Shown here: in pieces, positions 7,563-15,392 of the stretch
Layout of the letters: each line of letters begins with the position of its first letter
Position numbering within the stretch: position 1 is the first letter of the stretch
Assembly: GCA_029784825.1 (NCBI GenBank)
Contig: JAFMAU010000028.1
Coordinates: forward strand, 1 to 23,505
From: Nitrososphaerota archaeon
GTDB taxonomy: Archaea; Thermoproteota; Nitrososphaeria; Nitrososphaerales; UBA183
DNA: 23,505 bases
Direction: 5' to 3'
Notes under the pieces: generated by a model
Database searches by the model: none
Told to the model about the DNA's origin: nothing
What the model saw: only the letters and a program-made list of their open reading frames with translations
Program-made: the position numbers and the translations under genes

Positions 7563-7880
7563 GTGCCGACGCTTCAGGACGCAAAAAAGAAGGTCGAGGA
7601 GCTTGTCGTGACGAAGGGATTCGGAAACTCCCCCGACGAGATAGCCAACAAGCTGCTGTTCGCCTTCATCGAGCTCGGTGAGGCGGGGGACTCGTGGAAA
7701 AAGGGCAAGCCGAAGGAGGAGACCATCGAGGAACTGATCGACGTGATCTTCTACGTCCTCGACGCCTCTAGGCTAATCGATCCCAGCGCGAACCTGGACG
7801 AGGTCTTCGAGAAGAAGTGGGCCAAGAACATGGGAAGGGCTTTCCAATACGGCGAAGGGTTCAGGTCCAAGAGACCCTGA
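7563..7880 (+). CDS. MazG-like nucleotide pyrophosphohydrolase
   Basis: 105 residues, all-alpha. The signature is two acidic helices: FIELGEAGDSWKKGK (E-x2-E) and IEELIDVIFYVLDASR (E-x2-D type), which coordinate Mg2+ in the MazG/dUTPase-like all-alpha NTP pyrophosphatase superfamily. Such enzymes hydrolyse NTPs or dNTPs to the monophosphate and pyrophosphate, often as housecleaning. The GTG at 7563 starts 23 bases after the endonuclease III stop; an in-frame upstream extension would run into that gene. The exact nucleotide is unknown. Confidence 0.82.
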   Translation: MPTLQDAKKKVEELVVTKGFGNSPDEIANKLLFAFIELGEAGDSWKKGKPKEETIEELIDVIFYVLDASRLIDPSANLDEVFEKKWAKNMGRAFQYGEGFRSKRP

Positions 7881-7883
7881 AGT

Positions 7884-8060
7884 CTAACGAATCCTCACCC
7901 ATGCCACCTGCCTGTCCGCATGGCAGACGTACCCTTCGTACCTGCCCCCCTTCTTGTCGACGACCTCCTCGGTCCGGTTGAGCGGCCTGCCGCATGTCTG
8001 GCACATCTGGTCAGACTGAAGCTGCGCCACTTCCTTCCATCTGACCATGTGGTATGTCAT
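7884..8060 (-). CDS. Small Cys/His zinc-ribbon-like protein
   Basis: 58 residues, below the usual gene-calling length. The protein starts MTYHMVRWKEV and contains a CQTCG knuckle (Cys20, Cys23) and a later VCHADR (Cys46, His47), a plausible C-x2-C...C-H zinc site with an intervening charged turn (EEVVDKKGGRYEGY). It ends in WVRIR at a TAG. A TATA-like GATATATC (8071-8078) is centred 14 bases from the first ATG but 26 from the second ATG (8048). The leaderless start is therefore more likely Met5. It is convergent with the MazG-like gene (three bases apart) and divergent from the glycosidase. Function unknown. Confidence 0.6.
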   Translation of the reverse strand: MTYHMVRWKEVAQLQSDQMCQTCGRPLNRTEEVVDKKGGRYEGYVCHADRQVAWVRIR

Positions 8061-8070
8061 GAACTCGGGC

Positions 8071-8078
8071 GATATATC
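8071..8078 (-). promoter_or_regulatory. TATA box for the small Cys/His protein gene
   Basis: GATATATC is placed about 26 bases ahead of the second in-frame ATG (8048), which suggests a leaderless transcript beginning there. Confidence 0.45.
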
Positions 8079-8173
8079 GGACTTCGTGGCCTCACAAGGC
8101 TCGGCTCGGTAGAAAAGGGTGGTCCTTCCGCGAGAGTTAAAGGCAAGACGGCCAAGCGACGGCTCACACCAGT

Positions 8174-9409
8174 TTGAGTGCGCAAACTGACGCAGCGTTT
8201 CAGAAGGCAGTCGAGGTCCTCAGAAGGAACGCGACTCAGAGGGGGCTTAAGGCATCTCATGCCTACTACAACCAGGTCTGGGCCCGTGACGCTTTCATCT
8301 CTTTTCTGGGGGCCAACATGGTGCACGACCCTGCCCTCCTAGAGTCGGCAAAGACCACCATCGAGATATTCGCGAAGACGAAGGCCCCTCTCGGCCAGAT
8401 CCCCAATTTCTACGACCTCGGCACCGACCAGCCCGAGTTCGGATTCTCAGGCTCTACCGACTCATCCTGCTGGTACATCATCGGGTTGGCGAGCCTCTTC
8501 CACGCTACCGGGGACAGGACCCTACTCGGCTCAAGCCTCGACGCGGCCGTGGACGCTTACAGATTCGTCCGGTTCCAAGACGCGAACAACTCCTGGCTGG
8601 TCGATTCCCCGCAGGGGGCCGACTGGATGGACGCGGCGATACAGCGGACCGGGAAGACCCTCTATAACAACGTCCTCTTCCTGACTGCGACGAAGTGCAT
8701 CGGGGCGTTGCTCGCAGCCGCAGGGAGCCAGACCGCCTCCATCGACCTCCTAGACTTCGCGAAGCTGAAAGAAAGGTTCACTGACGTGTTTCTGCCCGGG
8801 GATGACAGCTCGGGGAGGATATCCAAGTACTGGCCAAGGCTCGCCACTCATCACAGGGAGCAGAGGGTGGTCGACACCTCCAAGAAATTCTACCTCCAAT
8901 ACATCTCGTTCGCCCGAATCGACTCACACTTCGACACCCTTTCGAACTTGCTGTGCGGGCTCTTGGGCGCCGCCAGCGAGGAGACCTTCCGTTCCATAAT
9001 CGGGGTCGTGGAGTCGAGGCAGCTTTCGCAGCCCTTCCCGGTCCGGGTGTTGGATCCGCCATACAAGAAGGGGGACGCAGGCTACGACGACAACTTCGAC
9101 GCCATGCTCCCCATCCAGCACAGGAGCGGCTCCCTGGACTACCACAACGGTGGTGTCTGGCCGTTCGTGGGGGGATTCTACGTCTGTGCACTCTACTCGT
9201 TGGGAGTCGGATACGCAGAGAAACAACTCGGCTCGCTAGCAAGGGCGAACGGCGTCTTCCGGGAAGGGGAGACCGTGGGTTTCAACGAGTGGTTGGACGG
9301 GAGGAAGGGGGAGGCAAGGGGCCAGTACGGCCAGTCTTGGAGCGCCGGCATGTACATCGCGGCGCACGTCGCCTCCAGGGGAAAGGACCCCTTCGCATTC
9401 CTGGGCTGA
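8174..9409 (+). CDS. GH100-like (alpha/alpha)6-barrel glycosidase (neutral invertase/amylo-glucosidase-like)
   Basis: 411 residues from a TTG. The motifs follow the six-hairpin glycosidase plan. WARDAFISFLG is near residue 36. DSSCWYIIGL is near 95. DSPQGADWMD is near 143. YHNGGVWPFVGGFY is near 317, and FNEWLDG is followed by GQYGQSWSAGMYIAAHV near the end. The last two blocks resemble those of plant and cyanobacterial neutral/alkaline invertases (GH100), and the first resembles glycogen-debranching amylo-alpha-1,6-glucosidases. The conserved Asp and Glu in these blocks are the likely catalytic acids, but I cannot assign them with certainty. No signal peptide is visible, so it is probably cytoplasmic. 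It stands alone, with no other glycogen or sucrose gene adjacent. Alternative: an unsaturated glucuronyl hydrolase-like or trehalase-like member. Confidence 0.8.
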   Translation: MSAQTDAAFQKAVEVLRRNATQRGLKASHAYYNQVWARDAFISFLGANMVHDPALLESAKTTIEIFAKTKAPLGQIPNFYDLGTDQPEFGFSGSTDSSCWYIIGLASLFHATGDRTLLGSSLDAAVDAYRFVRFQDANNSWLVDSPQGADWMDAAIQRTGKTLYNNVLFLTATKCIGALLAAAGSQTASIDLLDFAKLKERFTDVFLPGDDSSGRISKYWPRLATHHREQRVVDTSKKFYLQYISFARIDSHFDTLSNLLCGLLGAASEETFRSIIGVVESRQLSQPFPVRVLDPPYKKGDAGYDDNFDAMLPIQHRSGSLDYHNGGVWPFVGGFYVCALYSLGVGYAEKQLGSLARANGVFREGETVGFNEWLDGRKGEARGQYGQSWSAGMYIAAHVASRGKDPFAFLG

Positions 9410-9452
9410 TTGCTGGAGGGCGGTGCGATTCGCACGCAGCTGCTAATCCATC

Positions 9453-9460
9453 ATTATATA
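9453..9460 (+). promoter_or_regulatory. TATA box for the metallophosphoesterase gene
   Basis: ATTATATA precedes the TTG start (9491) by 31-38 bases, predicting a very short leader. Confidence 0.5.
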
Positions 9461-9490
9461 CGGTGAGGTTCTCGCGGCTCTACTCCGACG

Positions 9491-10435
9491 TTGCCCCGGA
9501 TATTCTTCACAACCGACGTCCACGGCTCCGAGCGCTGCTTCAGAAAGTTTCTGAATGCTGCCAAGGTGTACAAGGCGGACTGCTTGATACTTGGCGGGGA
9601 CATCACAGGAAAGCTCCTTATTCCGATCGTCGAGATGCAGGATGGAAGGTACAGCGTCACCTTATTCGGCAAGCAGGAGGTCGTCGGCAAGGAGAAGCTC
9701 TCAGAGGTCCGGCGGTCCCTTCAGGACGCGGGACAATACTCGTTCGTGACCACCAAGGGGGAGCTGAAAGAGATCCAGTCGGACAAGCGCAGGGAGACGA
9801 GGGTGTTCGACCAGGCGATGGTCGACGTCCTGAACTCCTGGGTACACCTGGCGATAGAGAGGCTGGAGGGAACCGACGTGAAGTGCTACGTTTCCCCCGG
9901 CAACGACGACAAGCTAGAGATCGACTCGGCTCTGGTGGACTCTGGTCCTTTCGTCAACCCGGAGAACAGGACGGTGCAGCTTGCCGGCGGGTACGAGATG
10001 ATCACTCTGGGGTACGCGAACCCGACTCCATGGCGGAGTCCCAGGGAGGTCAGCGAGGAGAAGCTCGGGGACATGATCGAGTCCTTGGCGTCCCAGGTGA
10101 AGAATCCTGCGACAGCTGTCTTCAACCTGCACGTCCCTCCCGTCGACACGGAGCTGGACAAGGCTCCGGCCGTGAGCCACGACTTCAATTATGTGAAGGA
10201 AGGGCTGGGGATCAAGTTCATCCACGCGGGGAGCTCGGCAGTAAGGCGTTCAGTCGAGAAGCACGCCCCTCTCCTCGGGCTTCACGGGCACATCCACGAG
10301 TCGAAGGGGTTCGTAAAGATCGGGAGGACCCTCTGCCTCAACCCTGGGAGCGAGTACTCGGACGGTATCCTGAGGGGAGCACTGGCCAACCTGGCCGACG
10401 GCAAGGTGCACGACTTTATGTTTACCAGCGGCTAG
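9491..10435 (+). CDS. Calcineurin-like metallophosphoesterase
   Basis: 314 residues from a TTG at the very first residue before the fold. The metal-binding motifs appear in order: TTDVHGS (D-x-H, Asp9 and His11), LGGDITG (Asp37), SPGNDD (GND), FNLHVPP (His) and GLHGHIHES (G-H-x-H). This is the full dinuclear metal site of the superfamily. A segment of about 70 residues between the second and third motifs is longer than in the small YfcE-type enzymes and may cap the active site. The substrate (a phosphomono- or diester) is not predictable. It is convergent with the ABC permease, and the two stop codons share CTAG. Confidence 0.9.
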   Translation: MPRIFFTTDVHGSERCFRKFLNAAKVYKADCLILGGDITGKLLIPIVEMQDGRYSVTLFGKQEVVGKEKLSEVRRSLQDAGQYSFVTTKGELKEIQSDKRRETRVFDQAMVDVLNSWVHLAIERLEGTDVKCYVSPGNDDKLEIDSALVDSGPFVNPENRTVQLAGGYEMITLGYANPTPWRSPREVSEEKLGDMIESLASQVKNPATAVFNLHVPPVDTELDKAPAVSHDFNYVKEGLGIKFIHAGSSAVRRSVEKHAPLLGLHGHIHESKGFVKIGRTLCLNPGSEYSDGILRGALANLADGKVHDFMFTSG

Positions 10436-11280
10436 GACGTGAATTCCTTCCGCTCGAACAGCCAGAGCCCGACGAAAGCCATCACGACGAAGTAGACCGC
10501 CATTATGGCCAGTCCCTCCGGGATGGTCGCGTTGTAGGTGTTGATGGTGAATCTCGGCCCTGCGGCCGTGCTCGTCACATGGTCAGGAAAGGGCACCCTG
10601 AGGACGTTCGAGACTATCCCGGCCCCGTAGACGATCGAGTATACTGGCTCGACACCCGCGAAGCTCGACACGATGAGATCGACGAAGTTGAAGACGAAGA
10701 GCAGGAGGATCACACCCATAAGTATCGAGATCGAAGTGCTCTTGAATAGCGAGCTGAAGGCGAACATCAGGGACAGCGCCGCGACCAGATAGATCCATGC
10801 GAACGCGAGCGATTGCAGGAACTCGGAGGGCAGACTTCCGGGGTAGTAGTACAGGCCGTTCGCGACCATGATCAGGGCGAAGACCCCGAGAATTATGCTT
10901 GAGGCGGCAAGGGCCGCTATCCACTTGCCCACGTAGATCGCGGACCTGCGGATGGGATTGGGCACCAGGAAGTACCCGGTCCTGTTCTGGAACTCTCCTG
11001 AAATCGCGTCCCCGCCGAAGAAGGCGGTCGACAGCACGACGACGAACGCCGCGAAGTTCCCCCAGCCCCCTCGGTAGAAGTCAAGCGCGTCCCCTGTCCC
11101 TACGAGCCCTGGAGGCTGGTAGTATGCGACTAGGGACGTGAACAGGCCTGAGATCAATGCCACGATCACGAGCATGACATAGAACCTCCTGGCCCTGAAG
11201 TAGTTGAGAAAGTTGTACTTCGTGATGACCCCTATCTGGGCGAGCGTACCGACCCGCGCGCGAGGCTTTGCCTGGTCCAT
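10432..11280 (-). CDS. ABC-2 type transporter permease
   Basis: 282 residues with a short cytoplasmic N-terminus, then about six hydrophobic segments: about 33-53, 74-93, 120-142, 158-180, 185-207 and 254-275. The ABC-2 plan is visible: after TM1 a long extracytoplasmic loop (YYQPPGLVGTGDALDFYRGG), then the cytoplasmic ISGEFQNRTGYFLVPNPIRRS coupling region that precedes TM3. It lies two bases downstream of the ATPase gene and forms an exporter with it. Substrate unknown; drug, lipid or sugar export are typical for the type. Confidence 0.9.
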   Translation of the reverse strand: MDQAKPRARVGTLAQIGVITKYNFLNYFRARRFYVMLVIVALISGLFTSLVAYYQPPGLVGTGDALDFYRGGWGNFAAFVVVLSTAFFGGDAISGEFQNRTGYFLVPNPIRRSAIYVGKWIAALAASSIILGVFALIMVANGLYYYPGSLPSEFLQSLAFAWIYLVAALSLMFAFSSLFKSTSISILMGVILLLFVFNFVDLIVSSFAGVEPVYSIVYGAGIVSNVLRVPFPDHVTSTAAGPRFTINTYNATIPEGLAIMAVYFVVMAFVGLWLFERKEFTS

Positions 11281-11282
11281 GC

Positions 11283-12215
11283 TTAGAGCGTCTCCTTGAT
11301 AAGGCTCAGGTAGGCGTCTTCGAGTCCCATTTCCGACTCGAACGTCTGGGCTCCGGCCTTGAGCCCTGCGATGGCCTCGAACAGCTTCTCCTGTGGTATG
11401 ACCTTGGGGTCGAACTTGACGAGGACGTGCCTGTCATTGACCCTTGAAAACGACGTCACACCATTGATCTTCGAAATCGTCGCGCCGGTCTGCAGGTCAA
11501 CTTCACTGGCGAATCCGACCTTTACCGCTCCCGAACCACCGGCGAACTTCGCTGTTACGTTGTCTATCGTGTCGTAGACGAGCAGTTTACCATGGTCGAT
11601 CAGGGCCACCTCCTGGCAGACCTCGGTGACCTCAGCGAGTAGGTGCGAGCTCATGAACACCAGCCTGTTCCCGAGCGACTTCACTATTTCCCGAACTTCG
11701 CTCATCCCCCTGGGGTCGAGCCCGGTTGACGGCTCGTCCAGTATTATCACGTCAGGGTCGCTCAGGAGAGTCGAAGCGACGTTCACCCGCTGCTTCATCC
11801 CCTTTGAGAAGCTCCCGACCTTCTTGTTCTCCCACTCCTGCATCTTCACCCTCCCAAGCGCCTCGTCTATCCTCTTGTTCCTCTCCGACCCAGGAACCCC
11901 TCTGACCTCGCAAAGCATCGTGAGCGCCTCCTTCGGAGTGAGCGAGGGGTAGATCTCCGGCGTTTCTATCAGGGTTGAACACGAAGCGAGAGCCGACTTC
12001 TTGTCTTTGCTCACATCGACCCCGTTGATCAGCGCCGTGCCGCTGGTCGCCGATATCAGGCCGGTGAACATCTTCATCGTCGTCGTCTTCCCGGCGCCGT
12101 TGGGACCGAGGAACCCCACGCACTTCGTCCCCTGGACCCGGAGGTTGAGGTCGCTGACAGCCGTGAAACTCCCGAACCTCTTCGTTATCTTGACCGCTTC
12201 CAGCGATGGCGCCAA
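11283..12215 (-). CDS. ABC-2 type transporter ATP-binding protein
   Basis: 310 residues from a TTG at 12215, chosen because the fold begins just after it (LEAVKITKRFGSF). Walker A is GPNGAGKTT, the signature is SFSKGMKQR (the variant usual in ABC-2 exporters), Walker B is VIILDEPSTGLD, and the H-loop is SSHLL. The last 90 residues form the accessory domain seen in DrrA/CcmA-like ATPases (HVLVKFDPKVIPQEKLFEAI). It drives the permease encoded two bases downstream. The in-frame extension upstream of 12215 has low-complexity content and overlaps a TATA-like CTTAAA (12262-12267), so I treat it as non-coding. Confidence 0.93.
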   Translation of the reverse strand: MAPSLEAVKITKRFGSFTAVSDLNLRVQGTKCVGFLGPNGAGKTTTMKMFTGLISATSGTALINGVDVSKDKKSALASCSTLIETPEIYPSLTPKEALTMLCEVRGVPGSERNKRIDEALGRVKMQEWENKKVGSFSKGMKQRVNVASTLLSDPDVIILDEPSTGLDPRGMSEVREIVKSLGNRLVFMSSHLLAEVTEVCQEVALIDHGKLLVYDTIDNVTAKFAGGSGAVKVGFASEVDLQTGATISKINGVTSFSRVNDRHVLVKFDPKVIPQEKLFEAIAGLKAGAQTFESEMGLEDAYLSLIKETL

Positions 12216-12299
12216 ATCCAGTTCCGCCCGAATTCCGAATGGGCTCCCTCCCCGACGGGGCTTTAAGCCCTGTGATTCCCTCCGTCCTCCCTGAAACCT

Positions 12300-12320
12300 G
12301 CCTGCCCCGGAAGGGCAGGC
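12300..12320. repeat. Short hairpin between divergent ABC and pyruvate kinase promoters
   Basis: GCCTGCCC (12300-12307) and GGGCAGGC (12313-12320) form a perfect 8-bp stem around a 5-base loop (CGGAA). It lies between two TATA-like boxes pointing outwards (12262-12267 and 12343-12350). It could be an operator or simply a chance palindrome in GC-rich DNA. Confidence 0.35.
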
Positions 12321-12342
12321 CATGCTGGAGGGCGGGCTCTAG

Positions 12343-12350
12343 CTTTATGG
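12343..12350 (+). promoter_or_regulatory. TATA-like box and ribosome binding site of pyruvate kinase
   Basis: CTTTATGG lies about 28-35 bases ahead of the ATG (12378). GGGAGGA at 12363-12369 is a good Shine-Dalgarno sequence eight bases before the start. The two signals are in tension, since the predicted transcript start would fall just after the Shine-Dalgarno. Confidence 0.4.
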
Positions 12351-12377
12351 TGTGCCCCTCCAGGGAGGACCATCCCC

Positions 12378-13784
12378 ATGCGCAAGACGAAGATCATAGC
12401 GACGATAGGGCCGGCAAGCAGGACCGCCCCCATGGTCAGGAAGCTCATCCCTCACGTCGACGTCTTCAGGATCAACTTCTCGCATGGCGACCAGTCCAGC
12501 CACCTGGACGAGATCAGGACCATAAGGAGGGAAGCGAGAAGAGCAGGGAAGACCGTCGCAGTCCTCCAGGACCTGCCCGGCCCCAAGATACGCGTCGGGA
12601 AGTTCGCCGGGGGATCCGTGGACCTGGTCAGAGGCTCGGCGGTCCAGCTCGCTTCTTCGAGCTCGGAGGGGGACGCCCACTTCATCCCGGTCAACACTCC
12701 CGGACTCATCAGGGCGGTGAAAAAGGGGGACATCCTGCACCTCGCCGACGGTGTCATCCGTCTGCGTGTCGACGATGCCGCAGCGGATTCTGTAAGCTGC
12801 ACCGTCCTTGCAGGGGGAGTCCTGGGTTCTGGGAAGGGGGTGAACGCCCCCGGGGTGAAGATCAGAATCGAATACCCCACGCCCAAGGACAGGGAATACC
12901 TGAAGTTCGGAGTTCAGCAGGGAGTCGACTTCGTCGCCGCGTCGTTCGTCCGCGTCGCGTCCGACGTCAGGGCGCTACGGGAACTCATCCCTCCCGGCGG
13001 GCCGATGCTCATAGCCAAGATCGAAAAGAAGGAGGCAGTCTCCAACCTCACAGGTATCTTGGAGGAGGCAGACGGGGCCATGGTCGCCCGGGGGGACCTT
13101 GGCATAGAAGTCCCGATTGAAACGGTCCCTGAGATACAGAAGAGGGTGATCAGCCGGTGCGGCGAGGGGGGGAAGCCGGTGATCGTCGCCACGCAGATGC
13201 TCGTGAGCATGGTGAACTTCCCCGTCCCCAGCAGGGCGGAGGTCACCGACGTCTCGACGGCCATTCTCGACGGCGCCGACGCCGTGATGCTCTCGGACGA
13301 GACCACCGTCGGGAAGTATCCTGCGGAGTCCGTCCGCATGCTCGACCGGATTGCAAGGGCGACCGAGAGGTCCCTCCGTTCATACGCGCGAAGGCTGGCT
13401 GAGGTCGAGTCGAGCGAAACCGGGCTCGCCATAGCGAGGGCCGCGGTCAGGCTGGCCGACTACGTGGGGGCGAAGGCGATCGTGGCGCCCACTCAGACCG
13501 GCTCCACTGCACAAAGGGTCGCGATGTACAGGCCCGAGCATCCGATCATCGCTATCTGCGGGGAGGCAAAGGTGGCTCGCAGGCTGAAGGTCTACCGTGG
13601 GGTCCTCCCGATAGTGCGGAAACCCGCGAAGACCCTCGACCGGCTGTTCGAGCAGGCGGACCTCGCGGCCGAGGGCCTCGGGCTGGCCAAGAAGGGGGAC
13701 AGGATCGTGGTGACCTCAGGCACCCCTGGGTTCATCGGCACCACGAACACCATCAAGGTCTCGGTCGTGGGGAGCAGGACCTGA
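12378..13784 (+). CDS. pyk: Pyruvate kinase
   Basis: 468 residues, full length for the family. It makes ATP and pyruvate from phosphoenolpyruvate and ADP, the last glycolytic step, in the cytoplasm. The N-terminal KTKIIATIGPAS with FRINFSHG, the catalytic Lys region MLIAKIEKKEAV, the metal/substrate segment GAMVARGDLGIEVP, and ATQMLVSM...PSRAEVTDVSTAILDGADAVMLS are all present. The family motif (S)GET reads SDET here (SDETTVGKYP), a small departure. The B domain (about 68-160) and the C-terminal regulatory-type domain (about 335-468) are both present. It is convergent with the helicase gene, two stops three bases apart, and divergent from the ABC operon. Confidence 0.96.
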   Translation: MRKTKIIATIGPASRTAPMVRKLIPHVDVFRINFSHGDQSSHLDEIRTIRREARRAGKTVAVLQDLPGPKIRVGKFAGGSVDLVRGSAVQLASSSSEGDAHFIPVNTPGLIRAVKKGDILHLADGVIRLRVDDAAADSVSCTVLAGGVLGSGKGVNAPGVKIRIEYPTPKDREYLKFGVQQGVDFVAASFVRVASDVRALRELIPPGGPMLIAKIEKKEAVSNLTGILEEADGAMVARGDLGIEVPIETVPEIQKRVISRCGEGGKPVIVATQMLVSMVNFPVPSRAEVTDVSTAILDGADAVMLSDETTVGKYPAESVRMLDRIARATERSLRSYARRLAEVESSETGLAIARAAVRLADYVGAKAIVAPTQTGSTAQRVAMYRPEHPIIAICGEAKVARRLKVYRGVLPIVRKPAKTLDRLFEQADLAAEGLGLAKKGDRIVVTSGTPGFIGTTNTIKVSVVGSRT

Positions 13785-13787
13785 AAG

Positions 13788-15338
13788 TCAGAAGAAGTCC
13801 ATCAGAGTAGGTTCCTTCTCCCGTCTCCTCGCCGGCTTCTTTCCCGTCTGCTTTACCAGCTCCCGCATCCTGCTCTCCTTAAGGAGGGTGCTGTAGTAGT
13901 ACGACTCGTCGACCGTCCCCTCAGCCAGGAGTATCACCACCCTTCCCTCGGTCGTCCTTCCCGTCCTGCCCCGCCGCTGTATGTACCTTATCTCCGACGG
14001 AACCGCCTCGTAGAACACCACCAGGTCCACGTCTGGGACATGGAGCCCCTCCTCGCCTATGCTGCTGCTCACGAGCACCTTGAACTCCCCATTCCTGAAC
14101 AGCTCGAGGGTCTCAGACTGCAATTGCTGGTCCATCCCCTTGCTCCCCTCTCTGTCCGACTGTCCGACGAACCTCCTCGCGCTGAACCCCTCTCTGTCGA
14201 GCGCCCTCACGATATCTTCTATGGTGTCCCTGTACTGCGTGAACACGATCACACGGGAATCGGGCTTCCTCCGAAGCTGCTGCCTGACCACGTCGATCAT
14301 GACGGACATCTTGGGGTGAGGAACGGTGGCGAGCCTGGCTGCTTCTTCTTCGACCTTCAGCCACTTCGGGTCCCTCACGAGGGAGGAGATGGCCTTCCCC
14401 TTGTCGGGCCTTTCCCTGATCTTCTCCAGATACCTTAGGAGAGGGGGCGCCCCCTGCGTCTCTATCATCTCCAGTGCGTGGAGTATCGCGACCGCCTGAG
14501 CCTGGTTGATTACAGCGCCGAAGATGTATCCCTTCTGCCCGCCGCTGGCCTGGGCAGACTTCAGGCGCGCCGAGATCGCGATCCTCGCTTCGAGCAGCGC
14601 CTTCTTCGATACCCTGTTGCTCCTTAGGAACCCGCCGTTGAGCAGCTTCTTCACCTTGTCATTGTAGAGCTCCCTGAGCCTCAGGGTCGTCTCGTAGTAC
14701 TCGTCCGGGACCCTTACCTTGATCGTCTCTACGTCTGTCTTCTCGACGTATTCCTTGACGTCCTCGCTCTCTTCGTTCCTTGCCTCCACAGCCTCGATGT
14801 ACAGGTTCCTTTTGATCTCGTTGACTTTCTCCTTGGATGCTCCGGGCGAAGCCGTGAGCCCCAATATCAGCGGCCTGAGCGCCGTCTCCTTGTAAGCCGT
14901 CGCCAGCTTCGTGTATGTGTAGTCCCTGACGCTCCTGTGGGCTTCGTCGAAGACGGCCAGGGCCACGTCCCGGAGAGAGACCCGGCCCTGCCGGACGTCG
15001 TTGTAGACTGTCTGTGGTGTCGCGAATATTACCCTCGACTTCATCCACAGGACCTCCCTCTCGCCTGGATCGACGGTCCCTGTCAGCGCTGCCATCGAAC
15101 CCTCCGGCAGCTTCAGCCCTTCTCCGAACGTCCTCCTATGCTGGAGGACCAGTGGCCTCGTCGGAGCGAGGACCACGACCTTGGAGCCGGGATGCTTCTC
15201 GAGCATCTCAGCGGTCACCATTATGGCGATGATTGTCTTTCCCAGGCCGGTCGGCAGGACCACGAGGGTGTTGACTGACGTCGCAATTTCGGCGATCTTC
15301 TTCTGATACTCCCTGGCCTGGAAGCTGGATGAAAGCAA
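13788..15338 (-). CDS. Hef/FANCM/Mph1-type superfamily 2 DNA helicase lacking the nuclease domain, with C-terminal PIP-like motif
   Basis: 516 residues from a TTG; the frame closes nine codons upstream. It has the SF2 motifs: PTGLGKT (29-35), APTRPLV, FATPQTV, DEAH (131-134) and LTASPG. A helical insert of the Hef/MDA5 type follows at about 200-340 (YETTLRLRELYNDKVKKLL). Then come VIVFTQYRDT, SSSIGEEGLHVPDVD and IQRRGRTGR. Euryarchaeal Hef proteins continue into an ERCC4 nuclease plus helix-hairpin-helix; here the protein stops after a basic tail (KKPARRREKEP) and ends in TLMDFF, a PCNA-interacting-like motif with Glu at the Gln position. It probably acts at stalled forks, with PCNA and an XPF-type nuclease encoded elsewhere. 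The TATA-like CTTTTAG about 25-32 bases ahead predicts a leaderless transcript. Confidence 0.92.
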   Translation of the reverse strand: MLSSSFQAREYQKKIAEIATSVNTLVVLPTGLGKTIIAIMVTAEMLEKHPGSKVVVLAPTRPLVLQHRRTFGEGLKLPEGSMAALTGTVDPGEREVLWMKSRVIFATPQTVYNDVRQGRVSLRDVALAVFDEAHRSVRDYTYTKLATAYKETALRPLILGLTASPGASKEKVNEIKRNLYIEAVEARNEESEDVKEYVEKTDVETIKVRVPDEYYETTLRLRELYNDKVKKLLNGGFLRSNRVSKKALLEARIAISARLKSAQASGGQKGYIFGAVINQAQAVAILHALEMIETQGAPPLLRYLEKIRERPDKGKAISSLVRDPKWLKVEEEAARLATVPHPKMSVMIDVVRQQLRRKPDSRVIVFTQYRDTIEDIVRALDREGFSARRFVGQSDREGSKGMDQQLQSETLELFRNGEFKVLVSSSIGEEGLHVPDVDLVVFYEAVPSEIRYIQRRGRTGRTTEGRVVILLAEGTVDESYYYSTLLKESRMRELVKQTGKKPARRREKEPTLMDFF

Positions 15339-15362
15339 CCTGCCATCCGGCGCCCTGTTCGA

Positions 15363-15370
15363 CTAAAAGG
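15363..15370. promoter_or_regulatory. AT-rich TATA-like element shared by the divergent helicase and DUF929 genes
   Basis: CTAAAAGG lies about 25-32 bases from the helicase TTG (15338) on the minus strand and about 26 bases from the ATG at 15393 on the plus strand. One element may therefore serve both directions. Confidence 0.35.
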
Positions 15371-15392
15371 ATTCCCCCGTGCCTGGGCCGCG

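Noticed and set aside
7920..8177. Plus-strand 85-codon reading frame
   Set aside because: It is a mirror of the small Cys/His protein on the minus strand, which has a TATA box, zinc-type motifs and a clean end; the plus-strand product is low in recognisable structure.
8953..10749. Plus-strand 598-codon reading frame across glycosidase and phosphoesterase genes
   Set aside because: Long open frames in alternative phases are common in GC-rich DNA. The product is Arg/Gly-rich with no domain, while the true genes in this span have complete catalytic motifs.
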